From contig JAKTNV010000115.1 of NCBI GenBank assembly GCA_022747635.1, positions 991,001 through 1,055,000 of the forward strand: a DNA stretch of 64,000 nucleotides. Direction: 5' to 3'. This DNA is from Hetaerina americana. Its lineage: Eukaryota > Arthropoda > Insecta > Odonata > Calopterygidae. The notes under the pieces are model-generated. The model did not search any database, was not told where the DNA came from, and saw only the letters and a program-made list of their open reading frames with translations. Of the stretch, positions 36,884-49,501 are shown one piece after another (position 1 is the first letter of the stretch; every line of letters starts with the position of its first letter). Made by a program: the position numbers and the translations under genes.

Positions 36884-38212
36884 CCTTGATCAAAAATTTC
36901 CCGGAATTTATTCAGAAAATTAAAAATACAAGTTTATTCATCTAAATCTATATTGTCCCCTTCAAAGTAATCCCCATCGACTGCAACACACTTATGCCAG
37001 CGCTTGATCCAATCCTCGAAACATTTTTTATATTCGGTTTTCGGTATGTCCATCAGTGCTTCCTGCGATTTTTCCATTACTTCCTTTCGGCTGCTAAAAC
37101 GCGTTCCCCGTAATGGTTTTTTAACTCGAATGAACAGAAAGAAGTCACAGGGAGCCAAATCAGGTGAATTCGGTGGCTGTTGGATGGTATTTGTTGCATT
37201 TTTCGTCAAAAAATTACGAATAATGATAGCACTGTGCGACGGTGCGTTATCATGGTGCAAAATCCACGAGTTTTCTGCCCACATTTCTGGTCTCTTTCGG
37301 CGAATTGCTTCACGCAAACGTCTCATAACGCCCAAATAATACTCTTTGTTTACTGTCTGGCCTTCTGGCAAAAATTCATGATGCACTACACCGTTGTAAT
37401 CCATGAAAACCGTCAGCATTGCCTTCTTTTTTGACTGAAAACGACGTGGTTTTTTTGGTCTCGGCTCATTTGGTGAACGCCATTCACTTGCCTGATGTCT
37501 GGATTGCGTGTCGTACTCATAAACCCACGTCTCGTCTACAGTAATGATCCTTTTGATGAATGTGGGATCGGATTCAGCCTCGCAAATCATGTCTTTTGCG
37601 ACGTCAACACGGTCTCTTTTTTGCATGAAATTGAGGTCTTTTGGCGCACCAACTTTGCTGCTACACGACGGAAACCCAAATCATTAACCACAATGTCTTG
37701 GGCGGATCCATAGGCAATGTTCAAGTCCTCCGCTATTTCTCTGATGGTTAATTTGCGGTTATTGACCAACATTTCTTTTACTTTATCAATTTTTTCACCG
37801 ACTTTCGATGTCGATGGTCTGCCACTGCGTTCATCATCTTCGATTGACTCACGACCACTTCTGAACCGCTCGTGCCACTGGTAAACGACCGTTTTTTTTT
37901 AGAGAATCGTTGCCGAAACACTTTTCCAACATTTCCAACGTCCGTGCGCCACTAAATCCGTTTTTTACGCAAAATTTAATACAAATTCGTTGTTGCAAAT
38001 TTAAATCCATTTCTGAAATTGTAAAAAATCGCCAACACACACAGAGATAGATGTACTCTTGGCTACGTAACTTTTGCAAATGTCAAGTTATGACACTAAG
38101 ATTTAAAGGGAATATCAACAACAGATGTACCAATTTAACAAAAAAAACAGAACTCAAATCGGAACGATGGGAGCGCCACACGGTGGTTATTCCGGGAACT
38201 TTTTGATCAAGG
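36884..38212 (-). mobile_element. Near-intact mariner element (1,329 bp)
   Basis: Terminal inverted repeats CCTTGATCAAAAA(TTT/GTT)CCCGGAAT at both ends (36884-36908 and 38189-38212) with a TA on each side (36882-36883 and 38213-38214). Length and layout are those of a complete mariner. The transposase gene is on the minus strand and carries two frameshifts. Confidence 0.92.
36934..38010 (-). pseudogene. Mariner transposase, DD34D, two frameshifts
   Basis: Starts at ATG 38008-38010 (MDLNLQQRICIKFCV) and ends at 36934 (GDYFEGDNIDLDE). The last 230 residues (from 37626) are uninterrupted: TVDETW (Asp 31), HHDNAPSH (Asp 126), SPDLAPCDFF (Asp 161), i.e. 34 residues between the second and third Asp. 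Frameshift 1 is at an expanded A-run (plus-strand T-run 37892-37900), where DSLKKN replaces the expected frame leading to VVYQWHERF. Frameshift 2 is at about 37645-37660, between KLV and PKDLNFMQKRDR. Both are small indels. The catalytic triad and both DNA-binding helices are present, so the copy is recent. It needs two corrections to be functional and is therefore not active as read. Confidence 0.88.
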
Positions 38213-38216
38213 TAGA

Positions 38217-39321
38217 ATGTTCTGCTGGTGAGAGAAGCGCGCAAATGCTGAAGTAATCGAATCAGTCGAGATGAGTAGGCAATTAGTCGAAGTTTGAAAT
38301 TAAGGTTTGGAAGGAATGTTTGAGGATCACTCACTGTTTGCGAAAACTTTCGCTGAACAAGAGGACTTCATTCCTTCAGGATTTCCCACCAGAATGAAAT
38401 CCACAAACAAGAAAACCTTAACAAACTCATGATACCCGTGAAAAAAATACGGGGTTCATACCTGAGAGTAACCATCTATAGCATGCATACTCATGCAGGC
38501 CTCACTCTCGAGGAACCGGGTTCAAACACCGTGAATGATAGGTTTTTTCTTATGGTTTTCTGCTCTTTATGCGAGCTAGGTGGAGCGGGAGCCTTATACG
38601 TTGTGTGCTCCCCACTACAAATTTACCCCAACACCCCTAATTGTGGAAATAAACTCTGTTCTCAGTTGGATCCCCTAATATCTATTATTAAATCCCTTTC
38701 ACCTCCACCTGAGTGGCTCGCACCCAAAAGGCGAGGAGACATTACGGTTAACGATGCGCCTTATACTCCCACTACATCCGAAATGCGTTGTACCACTGCA
38801 ATGGACAATGTTCTCCTCCGTTCGCGATTACCGTCTCCACACCTTTTTAGCGACCGAAACACCTGGTTCATTATTTCATTGAAATATCTAATTGAACGGA
38901 ATACTTAATGATAAAGATTTAAGTGAGTGAATAAATCCTCAGGTTTCAGCTGATATTATTAAACAAGTACATACTAACAGTTTTACTATTTAGGTTAGGT
39001 TTTTTCGACAAACTTAGGCACTGCTTTACTTCCAGCCTCTGTCTTAACAAGACTCTTAAAACCTATTACGAACCAATCAAAGTAAATCACACATTTTGAT
39101 CCATCATGCTCTCTATATACGTTCATGATGACCAAATGACCAAATATTCTTCTTCTCCCTCCACCTTACTCACCCAACATTCTCCTCTCTTTCGCCGTCT
39201 ATCGATATCTTCTGCACCTACTCTCTCGCTGTCTTCAATTTTCTACCAACTACAACCTTCTTTCATAGGCTACTCTGTCCAACTCACCATTACAATATGT
39301 CATTCAGCCAGCACTATTCAT
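38217..39321. other. Low-copy sequence with a possible tRNA-like patch
   Basis: At 38,500-38,530 the sequence AACCGGGTTCAAACACCG resembles a pol III B-box but no convincing A-box precedes it. The open frame 38429-38908 has no domain. Confidence 0.3.
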
Positions 39322-39797
39322 AGTCAGCCAAGGGGTTGTAAGCATGCTGAGTGAATTGGAAATTCAGTGCGACAGGTATGGGATGAGAATCAATGTTAAT
39401 AAAACAAAGGTTATGCGATTTTCTAGAAAGAAAAAGGCCAAGCTTAACATTAAAATAGGTGGGGAAAAAATAGAGCAGGTAGAACAGTTTGCGTATCTCG
39501 GTAGTGTTTTGGACCAACACGGTCAAAGTAGTAGGGACGTAAGGAGAAGAATTGCGCTAGGCAAAGAGGCTTAGGATATTAAGAAAAGACTCGTAAAAAC
39601 TTTATACACGGAAACGTGATCATTGAAGCAGGACATGAAAGGTGGAAGGGAAAGAAATGAGGAAGTAATAGATATGATGGGCGAGGAGAGGGGTTTGTTG
39701 GGAGAAATCCTGTTGAGGCAGGAAAAGTGGATGAAGGGCGTATTGATCGGAAGTCGGATACTGAAGACTCTAATAGAGGGAAGAATGTTAGGAAATG
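39322..39797 (+). mobile_element. LINE-A fragment with internal deletions
   Basis: Plus-strand fragment starting in the reverse transcriptase region after the catalytic FADD. It encodes LSELEIQCDRYGMRI and KTKVMRFSRKKK like the full copy to 39572, then skips parts of the C-terminal region and stops near RMLG (39797). Shorter and less decayed than the 19 kb relic. Confidence 0.88.
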
Positions 39798-41860
39798 ATT
39801 TTTTTGATGATTTTCTGGCCGATAATTATTCATTAAACTATCAAATTAGAATATAGGTAATAAGAAGCACAAATGCTCATTGGCTAATTACATAGCAGAA
39901 AAGAAAGCCTTTTAATATTTTTATTTTATTTAAAACATGTTTTTATAAGTATTTTTTAATTTATTTTTTTAAATTTCCAATGGAATACTGCAGGTGTAGC
40001 GCTGCAACATATATATGTATTGCAATAAACCCGATTACACTACTATTATTCATTTGGCTAAATGATTGTTGTGTCAGTATTAGAACGTGAAAACGTATAC
40101 AAAATATGCGAGTATTATGTAGGGGAGAAAGGATGGAAGGGAAACTTTAGCAAGTTGGCTGTAATACATATTGAGTGGGGCCTGAGCATCAACGTAGTAT
40201 ACGAAATCAAGCTATAATAACACTTAAGTCGTGAGTCAAAAAGAGACACGGATGGATTGAAATCGACTACCGGATGATATATTCTGATTAAATTCCAGGT
40301 TATGACCCCTCTTCACCTACCGTTACACCAATCCCTCGTGTTAATTTGGAGATGGAATCTTTGAGAGCTTATGACACCTGGGCGGAAATCCGATTTAGTC
40401 ACGGAAGAGTTCATTCTCGATAAGTAATAGGCATACCGTCGCATCTCACCTCGCATCTTAAACCAGAGATAACAGTTCTTAAGTTCTCCTTCGCCGTTAT
40501 TGCACGCATAGCAACTGCTCTAGCGTCCATTTCAGAGGCGTGCGGCTTAAATTTGATTTTCTTTTTTTTATCAGTTGTTGAAGTAATTCAGGAAACTATT
40601 TAGGCTGGAAAAGCCTTAAATGGTGATGAAGGGGATATCTGTGATACATGGTTAAAAAAATGTAATTTGTTTTGTTCATTAAAAGATAGCAGGAGGAGAT
40701 ATGTCATGAAAATAACCTTTAGTTCAGGAGACATATGGACCTATTTATAATAATTGTGCATATACCTGTAGACATCTTAAATGTGGTGGGCACATTGCGA
40801 ATTGGCTATTCAAATAGAATAGCAATAAATGTATTAATATGTATTTGGAGATATTGAATGTTTTGTACTCAACAATATTTTTATATTTATTTAATTTTGG
40901 CAAGAATTATTTTTTTACATAATCGATGGTATGCATCTCTCTGTATGATTTATTTCCGTAGACTAGAGTGGAGATTTAGGCTTTATTATCATATTTATTC
41001 GTAGTATTTATTTTTTGGGTTTATTTTCTCGGCTCAAGTGCTATGAGTATTAGTTCTGAAAAGAATACTATTGCAAATGAATTTTCCTCAGGAATCTTAG
41101 TGGCACCACTTCTCATTTGAACTTATTGGAAAGACCAGTAGGATATTATTTAGGCAATGCATGCTTATCAGCGATTAACTGTGCATACAGCTTGCTTTAA
41201 GAGACGGAAGGAAACGATTTACCCTTCATTCTACGAATGATTTAATACTTAGCACTGAGTTTTGGACTGTTCGCTTTAATGTTTTCCAAGAACTTTGGAT
41301 CACTAACGTGTTCCTTCAGAAAAATTGTTCCGTGGGAGAATTTTTTCATCGGCCGGATTAAATTATCCATTCCTTCCAACATCTGGTTTCTTCGAACCAA
41401 GCAAACAGGATAAATGTTGACGTAAATAAAAATGAATTACTCATGTTAACGGGCTGAGTTATGTCTTCTTACGCTGCCACCTGACAGATGGGGTGAGGGA
41501 ATACTGTTTACGGGAAGGCGGTCTCTAAAATAAAAAAACGCATGTTCTTTCGAACCGTATTGGTTCCATGCCACCGCCGCGAAAAGAGCAAGACATTTTC
41601 ATGAATAAAAATGTCACATATGAGAGGAGGAGACGGATGGAGATGGATGGTGGGGCCGAAGGGTAAGGGAAGTGCTACAAGGGGGAGGTGGTGGGTCTCC
41701 CAGCCCACCCTCCCCCTTGAGACCTCCTCCTCCCCAACCCTCTCGCCAACTGCTTCACACACACACCCACAAAAAGGATGAGACACTGGGTAGAAGAGGA
41801 ACGGTTAGTTAGAGGAATTAATATTCTTAGGAGCAGCGAATGGATCACCCACCAGGGACC
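39798..41860. other. Low-copy sequence
   Basis: AT-rich. A purine/pyrimidine-biased patch at 41,630-41,780 leaves frames open by composition. No gene supported. Confidence 0.35.
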
Positions 41861-42552
41861 CTTCGGGTTAGCCTTGAAGAAGCTATGTTTCATTAGACAT
41901 GTTTTAGGAAAACGCACTGATAAAGTAAGAGAAAGTTGTAACTACGCTTTAGATCACTTTTGAAATATGTGGAAAGTAATTGTAATCTACGGGGAAAACA
42001 TTAATTCAGTAATTTGAAAAGGTCGAAAGAAAATACCCTATGATTTGTCAAAAATTGCACGGAGAACAGAGTAAGCGTGACGGGTGTGAAGGAGGAATTA
42101 GTTTGGAAGTCTCTTGATTCACGAAGATAGGAGGAAATTCATAAAAGTTTTAAAAAGATACAGCACACCTGAGTTTTCTGGCGACACCCAGGCGATTTAA
42201 ATGGTACCAAATAATATTAGTAAATTCGACTACAAGGATCAAATAGGAGAGATAGACTTGTTCACAAAAACAGATTGAAGTACTCTTCCTTCCCTCACGC
42301 GACACGCAGTCATAAAAAAATCCAACCCAAGCCCCCGTAAATATTAACTTAAAGGCTAAAATGAAATGATTTAAACACATGAGCTAAAGCATGATGTATA
42401 AGGGAATATATGTGTGTACGTGCTCCAGTGATTTTGTGGTCTGATTATATCAAATGGATGTATGGAATAATCCTAATATTTATGCATGTATGACTGATAT
42501 CCTAACACAAGCTCTTGCGGCGGCTTATGGCTATTGTGTAAATGTATATGAA
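41861..42552 (+). mobile_element. LINE-B-like relic with 3' end
   Basis: Encodes KKLCFIRHVLGKRTDKVRES, matching LINE-B KKLGFIRRIVGKSDSKVKER, then decays. The 3' end (CTAACACAAGCTCTTGCGGC then GGCTTATGGC...TGTAAATG) matches the LINE-B terminus at 26829-26885, ending in broken TGTAAATGTATATG repeats. Confidence 0.75.
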
Positions 42553-42713
42553 AAACATCATTTCGTCATTCGACATAGCTTTTAGTAGTAGACTGAAGTA
42601 TATAAATCCGAGCATAACATTAATCCATTCGTAGTTAAGCACTATGATGATAAAATAACTTGTGGCAGTTCTGGGTCATCTTGCTGTCGTACATTCACGG
42701 CATATTATTTTTA

Positions 42714-42943
42714 AAGGTATTCCGATCCCTATATCGGATGCCATATGAAAAGAGAACTATATTATCTAGTCCGTCGGATGGGACGTAAAATTATGGACCC
42801 TTACGTGGATTTCGTTAATGCAGTTTGCTCATGTCGACGACAGTTTTCTCTCACACCCTACCCATTTCCCCGAAAAGCCTAATTCTACCAAATCTTCCAC
42901 CTGTCCCTAATGGAGCAAATAAAATCAGCTATCGTCCACGCAT
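42714..42943 (+). mobile_element. Diverged SINE copy (same family as 46.5 kb)
   Basis: Shared blocks with 46,580-46,765: TCCGATCCCTA, AGTCCGTCGGATGGGACGT, TATGGACCC, TTTCGTTAA, CACCTGTCCCTAATGGAGCAAAT. The tRNA-like head is lost. Confidence 0.65.
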
Positions 42944-44459
42944 GCGTAAGCTGAATTTTTGGCTAACCTAATTTCATTTTTCTCCCGTAGTAAGCGCCGA
43001 AGTCTTCGTCGTGTTGCAGTCTTACAGTACTAGGTACGGCCACCCGACCCTATATAGTTGATATGAGGATGTATTGTTCAACAATAAAATATTTGGTATG
43101 GCATAATTAAAAATGATTTAGATCACTAGGTGATCTGCTAAGTCAAATAATATCACCATTTCCATGGTTTCGATGGTAACAGCCTTCAGTCCGATTGTGA
43201 CGTCGCGCGCGATGATGACCACACTTGAGCTTTTTAGTTCGCCAACGCATGTCGATGCTTGAATGCAGCGATGCTTCCGACACGATGCACATCATAATGT
43301 GTGCGTCTCAATCGTGAAATCTGTTCAATGGAACGCACGCTATGCGCCCTCAAGTGTGCGAATGGCTCTTTAAAGTGTGCTGGCGGGAAGGAGTGTTCTA
43401 TGCATGAGGGAGATGGGAAGGAGACGATATGCGGGTAAAGGGGAAGGGGATGGAGGGTCTTAGGAGGAAAGGGGGCCCTCTAGGGGGATTTGTGGGCGAA
43501 GATATAATCATAAAGATATACCCCGTGCTGGAGGGAGTGGGGAGGCGACCGGGGGAGTGGTAATGGGGCGGAATTCCGCGGTGACAATAGGGGAGGAATT
43601 CCTCGGGGAGGGGTCGTATAATTTCGAGTTTGGGACTTTTTTTTAGGGGAGGAGGAGAGGGGAAGAGCGCCTGCAAGGGAAGGTCTTGTTCGCGTCATCG
43701 CCTTCTTCTTTTTACACGTGCGGCGTGGTATACTCTTGGTCGTTGTTGATGGTGACCACGTTCTCCTCATTTCCGCGGTGTTTCAACGTGACGTTAACTT
43801 AAAGGCGATAACCAGTTCACTGCTGGTCTCTATTAGATCGATCGTGAGTCTAGTGTCTTCTCTCCCTTCCCAGACGGCCTGGATTCGAAGCCCGGCAGCA
43901 CTGGCTGACATTTCAGTGACATACTAATCCATAGCTGGGTTCTGAGCGAGGAGCACTTTTTGTTCTTCAGGAGTATCTTATGCGTTATTATCTGCGCTGA
44001 AATACTCCTGATTTTGAAATTTAAAAAAAGGGGCCAAAAAAATCAGCTGTTTTTGTGAAAAAAGCTATGGATATGCAGAAAGCGCCTCATTCTTACTGGG
44101 AGCCTGAATTCGCAGCAGGGTAGCCAGTTAAAAATTTTGTTATGGTCTATCATAGGTAAATTTGGGAGATTCCTTATTGAACTGTTTAATGTAGTGTTCA
44201 CTGTTATGTCCACATAGATGAAGCTAAGAAATGTAGCGATGATCAATCTGTGCTCATTCAAAGCCTACCTTAAACGGTAGACTCCCAATAATAATTATTA
44301 TTATATTTCGGGACTTTTTTTTAGTTGTAGTCTACTGAATTGGGGTAGTTTTTTGATAGACCCTGAGGAAACACCCTAAGGTCCTCTTCAGCCCTAAAAT
44401 AACAAAAAATGCTCTTGGACGCGATGTTACACTTTGAAATAATTTATTCGTAGCTCTGC
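42944..44459. other. Low-copy sequence with one G-rich patch
   Basis: 43,400-43,680 is G-rich on the plus strand; frames there reflect composition. No gene recognised. Confidence 0.35.
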
Positions 44460-44770
44460 ATACTTTCTACCTCCTTTAAATCCTTCCAAAATGCGTATTA
44501 TTTTCCTTCTTCTTACTCCTCGCTTTCCCAACGTTCTCACCTCTATTACATTCTACAGTATCTCATTTACTCCCAGCATCTTTTGTATCCAATTATTCTT
44601 CCAATTTTTCCCAACAGCCGTCTCTCTTCCTTTACCATGCTTAGAATCTCATCATATGGTTTCCTTTTAGTCTATTCCATTTTTTCAAATCTTCTCCACA
44701 CTCGCACTTAACAGTATTTCAATCTAAACTTATCCTCCTGTCTTTACGACTAAGTCTCTGTCAATTTTTG
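44460..44770 (-). mobile_element. Old LINE-A relic, C-terminal coding part
   Basis: Blocks in order match the LINE-A minus-strand 3' half: TACTTTCTACCTCCTTTAAA, TCGCTTTCCCAACGTTCTCA, CTTCTCCACACTCGCAC, TTTACGACTAAGTCTC. Strongly decayed. Confidence 0.6.
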
Positions 44771-45938
44771 GATAGTTGTTTAGGAGGTCTCGGAATGATT
44801 TCACGGTCAAAAATATAAAATACCAAAATGATAACAAATATATATCAGCATAAATTGTTACTCACGGTAACGGTAATGCATGCTATCACTTTTAAGTTTC
44901 AAATATTCCGAATGGATATGCTTGTTAGGTCTCTATATTGTTGTCTTGTCTTTATTGATGTTTATGGTACATCTGGCCACTCTGCTTGCAGTCATTTCGA
45001 TATTCAGTATTAATTCATTTAGTGTATAACCCTGGAAAATATTTAACAGCTAAAAAATTAAAAGCAATTTTTTATGACCAATTTCATGTTTTTAAAGAGG
45101 ATTTTTTTATGAATTTAATAAATAGTAAATTATACCTTGAAATGGAGTGTGTCTGGGTAGTAAATGAGAGCCACTTGAAGAACAAAGAGGAAGCACGGAC
45201 GACATAAATAGATGAATGCTAATCGCTTGAGTTTAACGCCGGTACAAGGAGAATTATTATAACCCTACGCAGTCTCATCGATAGGCTAGACTGCTAAATA
45301 AATTTAAGGGAAGTTGGCCACCGAGCAGATCGTAATTCACCCGCACATCAAGAAAATAGTAAACATGATTAGCGTAATTTGAAACTCTCTGAAAATAATG
45401 ATACTCATTGCTAATGATTACTTATTATCCCAATGACTGGACATATAACACCCACTGCCACACGCTGAGTGACGGATTTCAAATTAAGACGTAGTGTTTA
45501 AAAACTGTGATCCCTTTTAAAAATTTCTTTCTAAATTCTCTTCGGTTTATCGGTAAATGAAGCAGTGTACTTAACTTTTTGTAACCAGCCTCCAACTCAA
45601 CGAAGGCGACTCCAAATTATACCTCTATGGATTTGGTTACGGGGGTTACAGGTTCTCGTATTTGTATCCTTGGCAACAATCAATACAAGTTTATATGGCA
45701 TGACAGACAAACAAGATGGCATTTGTCAAAATAGTATATTCTATACGCTAAATATTGTGAAATGAGATTGCTCACGATTATCTTCGTCGCCATATGAGAT
45801 TTTAATGAGTTTTAGGAACAATTCTCTACACGCAGGCGTCAAAAGTAATTTAAAAAATTAAAATCAGTTCCAACAAATTGCGGGAGATGCCAAAGCAGTA
45901 ACTTTTAACGGAGTCGTACAATAATATGCATTTCAATG
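44771..45938. other. Low-copy sequence
   Basis: Short open frames only. No gene or repeat recognised. Confidence 0.35.
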
Positions 45939-46151
45939 CAGCAATTTCAGTGTGTAAAAATCATTCGCCTTGACCGGGATTTGAACCCGGATCCCTAGAT
46001 GTCCGGCCGAGTGCTTTTGCCAGTCAAGCTATAGCGGCGTCCTTTTAAACTCTGACGCCTCGATCGCTTAACTGGCAGAAGCACTCGGCCTGACATCTAG
46101 GGATCCGGGTCCCAGTTAAGGCGAATGATTTGTACACTCTGAAATTGCTAC
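45939..46151. mobile_element. Head-to-head inverted pair of tRNA-derived SINEs
   Basis: Left arm (45939-46040, minus orientation) and right arm (46054-46151, plus orientation) are inverted copies with a loop of about 13 bp. The left copy has a good pol III B-box (GGTTCAAATCC on the minus strand) within a perfect 5-bp T-stem (CCGGG/CCCGG), and an A-box-like TATAGCTTGACTGG. The right copy has a damaged B-box (GGGTCCCAGTTAAGG). The tail GAATGATTT.TACAC is shared. Not a functional tRNA gene: the acceptor stem pairs only partly. Confidence 0.75.
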
Positions 46152-46487
46152 ATTAAGATCAGTGCATTAACCCAGGCAAAGTACTCTAGAAATACATTTT
46201 CTAGACCGGCTTATGCTATATATGGCCTCTGGTAAGTAAGCATTAGATGATTTAAGAAAAATATTAAGTCAACTTAAAAAGCATTAATTTTACTCAATAC
46301 TGTTGAGTTTGCCAGATGACACGACGTCAAAAAGCTTTTTATATGTCTCGACTAGGATTTTTATTGCATGAATAATTATGCATTAAAAATGTTATTAAGG
46401 ATTTTTTATTATGTGCTCATTAAAAATTTGCATTTTCAAACGCTCATGTTGGCATTTAGTCAAGTTGGTAATGGAGCTATGGCGAAT

Positions 46488-46800
46488 GGGGGATCGAGAT
46501 GGTGCGGGGGCTAACTTACTGGCTTCCCACCCAGAGGGCGCGGGTTCAAATCCCGGTGGTGTTGAATATTTTCAGTGGTATCTCGATCCCTACTTAAGGT
46601 GCTTTGTGGAGGGCACTTTGAGTGAGTACCCCGTCCGTCGGATGGGGCGTTAAGCTGTGGACCTCTTGGCGCCTTTCGTTAAGAGTAGGCTAATGCTGCC
46701 GCCGGGTTTCTCTCCACCCTTCATCCTTTCCTGTCCATCCCCTATGGCGCAAATGACCTCAGTAGTCGGTCGCCTCCCCTAAAAACTACTACTACTACTA
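46488..46800 (+). mobile_element. tRNA-derived SINE with (CTA)n tail
   Basis: tRNA-like head with A-box region (ATGGTGCGGGGGCTAAC) and perfect B-box (GGTTCAAATCC at about 46543-46553), a unique body (CCGTCCGTCGGATGGGGCGT, CTGTCCATCCCCTATGGCGC) and a 3' tail of (CTA) repeats. About 310 bp, the usual size of an arthropod SINE. The body recurs, diverged, at 42.7 kb. The tRNA parent is not identified. Confidence 0.8.
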
Positions 46801-48957
46801 GCAATGGAAAATTTATTTATGCGTGATAACTGAACAATCTACTGTATTTTAAATTTTCGGGGAAATTTTATAATAACGAAGCAGGGAAATATTTTAAGAG
46901 CGATAAACTCCCACGTTTCGAGTATATCAGAAGTGTATCTACGCTTCGTAGTATTTAATCCACAAATTAATATTGCTATTAATGTAAATGTATTCAGCTT
47001 TTGTTGAGTGCTTTTTTCCCATTAGCCTTATCCCACTTAATGTATTCTTTCAACCTCCAACTATCATTGAGTAAATTATTTTCCTTTTTATTAACTCCTC
47101 CTTATATATTCATGGATTTGAGCTCCCTAGTTAAACTACCCCTTCATCTTTTTTTTGGAGCATTTTAATGGGAGAAACCCTTTTAGAAACACCCATTAAA
47201 GTAGTCATAAAAAGGTTAACATAGCAAACAGCATAAATAGCAAGCATTCAAGATACTATACAGTCACGAGTTGATGCCCTGGCCAATTAATGCAGCTTCG
47301 GTGAGGATGGTATTATTATTAATGCACGAATTTCAGGTGAGTAGGTGGAAATGATTCATACTGATTAAAACGCACTGCAAATCGAGCAGTATTGCATGGT
47401 CATTTATTCTTGTAATTAAGAAATTGACGTGGAAATGCAAAACGTTTTAACCTGACTAATTAAACATACGCTATGCGTACTAGACACGTTCAAGTTTTTT
47501 TTGTAATTTATTTATGACAAATTACTTACACCAAAAATTTGAAATATCACTTTATTCGCAGTGCGATTTTCCAGTGAAATGTTTCACAATATCGACACTA
47601 TAATTACATAGCAGCCGAGAACGCTTTTGTGGGAGTACCTTTTGCCCACTGGAAAAAAACTGGCCGGCTTTCCTCCTTGAGAACTCTCACACCCACGAAC
47701 GCCCTTTTTCGGGAATGATATTTTCACACCCCTAGCACCATCACCACATGTCTCTATTGAAAATAGACTTCGATGGTATTTAATCAAGCAATTGGGGAAA
47801 AGGGTTGATAACACACTGTTCATGGATGCTTAGCAATACATTTTTTTACTGAAAACGCTCGTCACACCAGCGGCAGCTACACAAACCCTGTGAACTGTAC
47901 AGTGCAGTCATCTATGCCCTGCATTTATAAAGAATCATAATCGTAATCGCGAATCGTAAGGCCAATCATATTTTTATATTTCCTCCCGCACTGGACTACC
48001 ATGTTCATTTCACCTATTCATACAAACCTTCAATTGTTTGTATGCCAAGTTAGGTTTAACAGTGGATAGGTCGATAAATGAATCGTGTTTATAGCTTGCA
48101 ATCTATTCTTTTTATTTTGTAAGCATGATTATTTAGCTGATTTTATAACGAAGATCACCTACCACGGAAATAGGAAGGATAAAAGCCCTTTATGAATAAT
48201 ATTTTTTTTTCATACTATTGCTAAAGAAGGTGGTGACACGAATATGGTAGCAGACAGCGTTAAGGAGAACGAGGGAAGGATGTGGGCAATGTGGGGTGAC
48301 GCCATACATCCTATGGATAGCGCCAGGGAATTTTTTTATTCCGGAAAGGTCCCCCACGGGTTGGGGAGAGGGGGAAGGGCAGGGATGCGTCTCCATGGTT
48401 TCATGAGAGCAACGAGGGGGAGAGGAGCGTGGGGAGGGGAAACAAACTTCGAATGGGCGATAAATGCCGACCGAGACGATCCCTTCGTGAGAAACGATAG
48501 GTAATCAGTTATTTATTTCAAAATCGAGGGAGCTGATTTTTTAATTTTCTCCCGCTCACGCTGCGGCCAAGGAAATAATCAGGCTTGCATGTGAGCAATT
48601 GGTCAATATTCGGATGGTCTATTATTAGTCATCACCATCAATATTAAGCCATCCCAATTAATCCGTTGGCAAATTATGCGATGAAAGTCCTTTTGATGAA
48701 GATGAATAAGTCGTTTCATGGTAAAGGAATGGAGATTAGGGTATAAATAGCAATACGCCGTCGTATTGCACACTTTGGTGAAACCTAAAAGGAGCGTCGT
48801 AGGTAACTTTTTTAAGCGTCAGTGAAACAGATATTTTTCAGCTCAAGTCCAATGTACGTCATGAGCTTTATGAGAGGGGACGTTTAGGTTTGCTTGAGGA
48901 AAACTATTTCATGGATATATTTTTTAAATTTTCCTTCCATTCGTATTAATTAATATA
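46801..48957. other. Low-copy sequence
   Basis: Frames at 47584-47823 (minus) and 48244-48504 (plus) have no recognised domain. A G-rich patch lies around 48,350-48,440. Confidence 0.35.
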
Positions 48958-48989
48958 GTACACCCCCCCCCACACACATATATATATTA

Positions 48990-49243
48990 TTATTAGGTAA
49001 TCTACCGGTTAAGGTAGGTTTCTGGATAGCTACTAATCAAACAATTTGTGACTCCTAGCAAAACACAAAATCCTACTCTACATCAGGTCCCTCTTCATCT
49101 CTGAGTACTTTCTTCCTCCCTTCATCCCGTCCAACATACCTATCCTGCTCCTTCCCTTTCCTCGTTTGCCTAACTTTCTCCCCTCAATTAGAGTCTTCAC
49201 CATCCCACTGCCGGTCACTACCCCCTTCATCCACTTTTCCTGC
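48990..49243 (-). mobile_element. LINE-A 3' fragment, 5'-truncated, flanked by TA repeats
   Basis: The 3' UTR (CTACCGGTTAAGGTAGGTTT) and C-terminal coding region closely match 22375-22635. The coding part ends at RQEKW. The 3' side is AT/CA repeat (48,965-48,990) and the 5' side is (TA)n at 49244-49271. The 3' tail here is (TAA)-like, not a long poly(A). Confidence 0.9.
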
Positions 49244-49271
49244 CTCCATATATATATATATATATATATAA
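49244..49271. repeat. (TA)n microsatellite
   Basis: TA repeats directly joined to the truncated 5' end of a LINE-A fragment; followed by a short AAGGACAT...ATGTCCTT inverted repeat. Confidence 0.9.
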
Positions 49272-49290
49272 AGGACATATATATATACAT

Positions 49291-49385
49291 GTCCTTTATG
49301 CGTGTTCCTATCCCTTTTCCTTATATATGTTTCTTTGTAAATGAGTATTTGTTCGCCGTTTGGCAGTATTTCGTGTTTGAATGTG
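49291..49385. repeat. Repeat Y, copy 2
   Basis: Similar to 27781-27870 (CCTATCCCTTTTCCTTATAT, GTTCGCCGTTTGGCAG, TTCGTGTTTGAATGT). Same relation to a LINE-A copy and a (TA)n tract as copy 1. Confidence 0.6.
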
Positions 49386-49501
49386 TATTAGGCCAATGTG
49401 GCTCGTCTCTTCTTCTGGCTATACGTACCAATAAACGAACTGTGCCTATCCTTTATGGTGTTGTATGATTGCTCTACTACTATCCTCATACTACTATACG
49501 T

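Noticed and set aside
45967..46040. Functional tRNA gene on the minus strand
   Set aside because: Good T-arm only; acceptor stem pairs partly and a mirrored SINE copy is adjacent.
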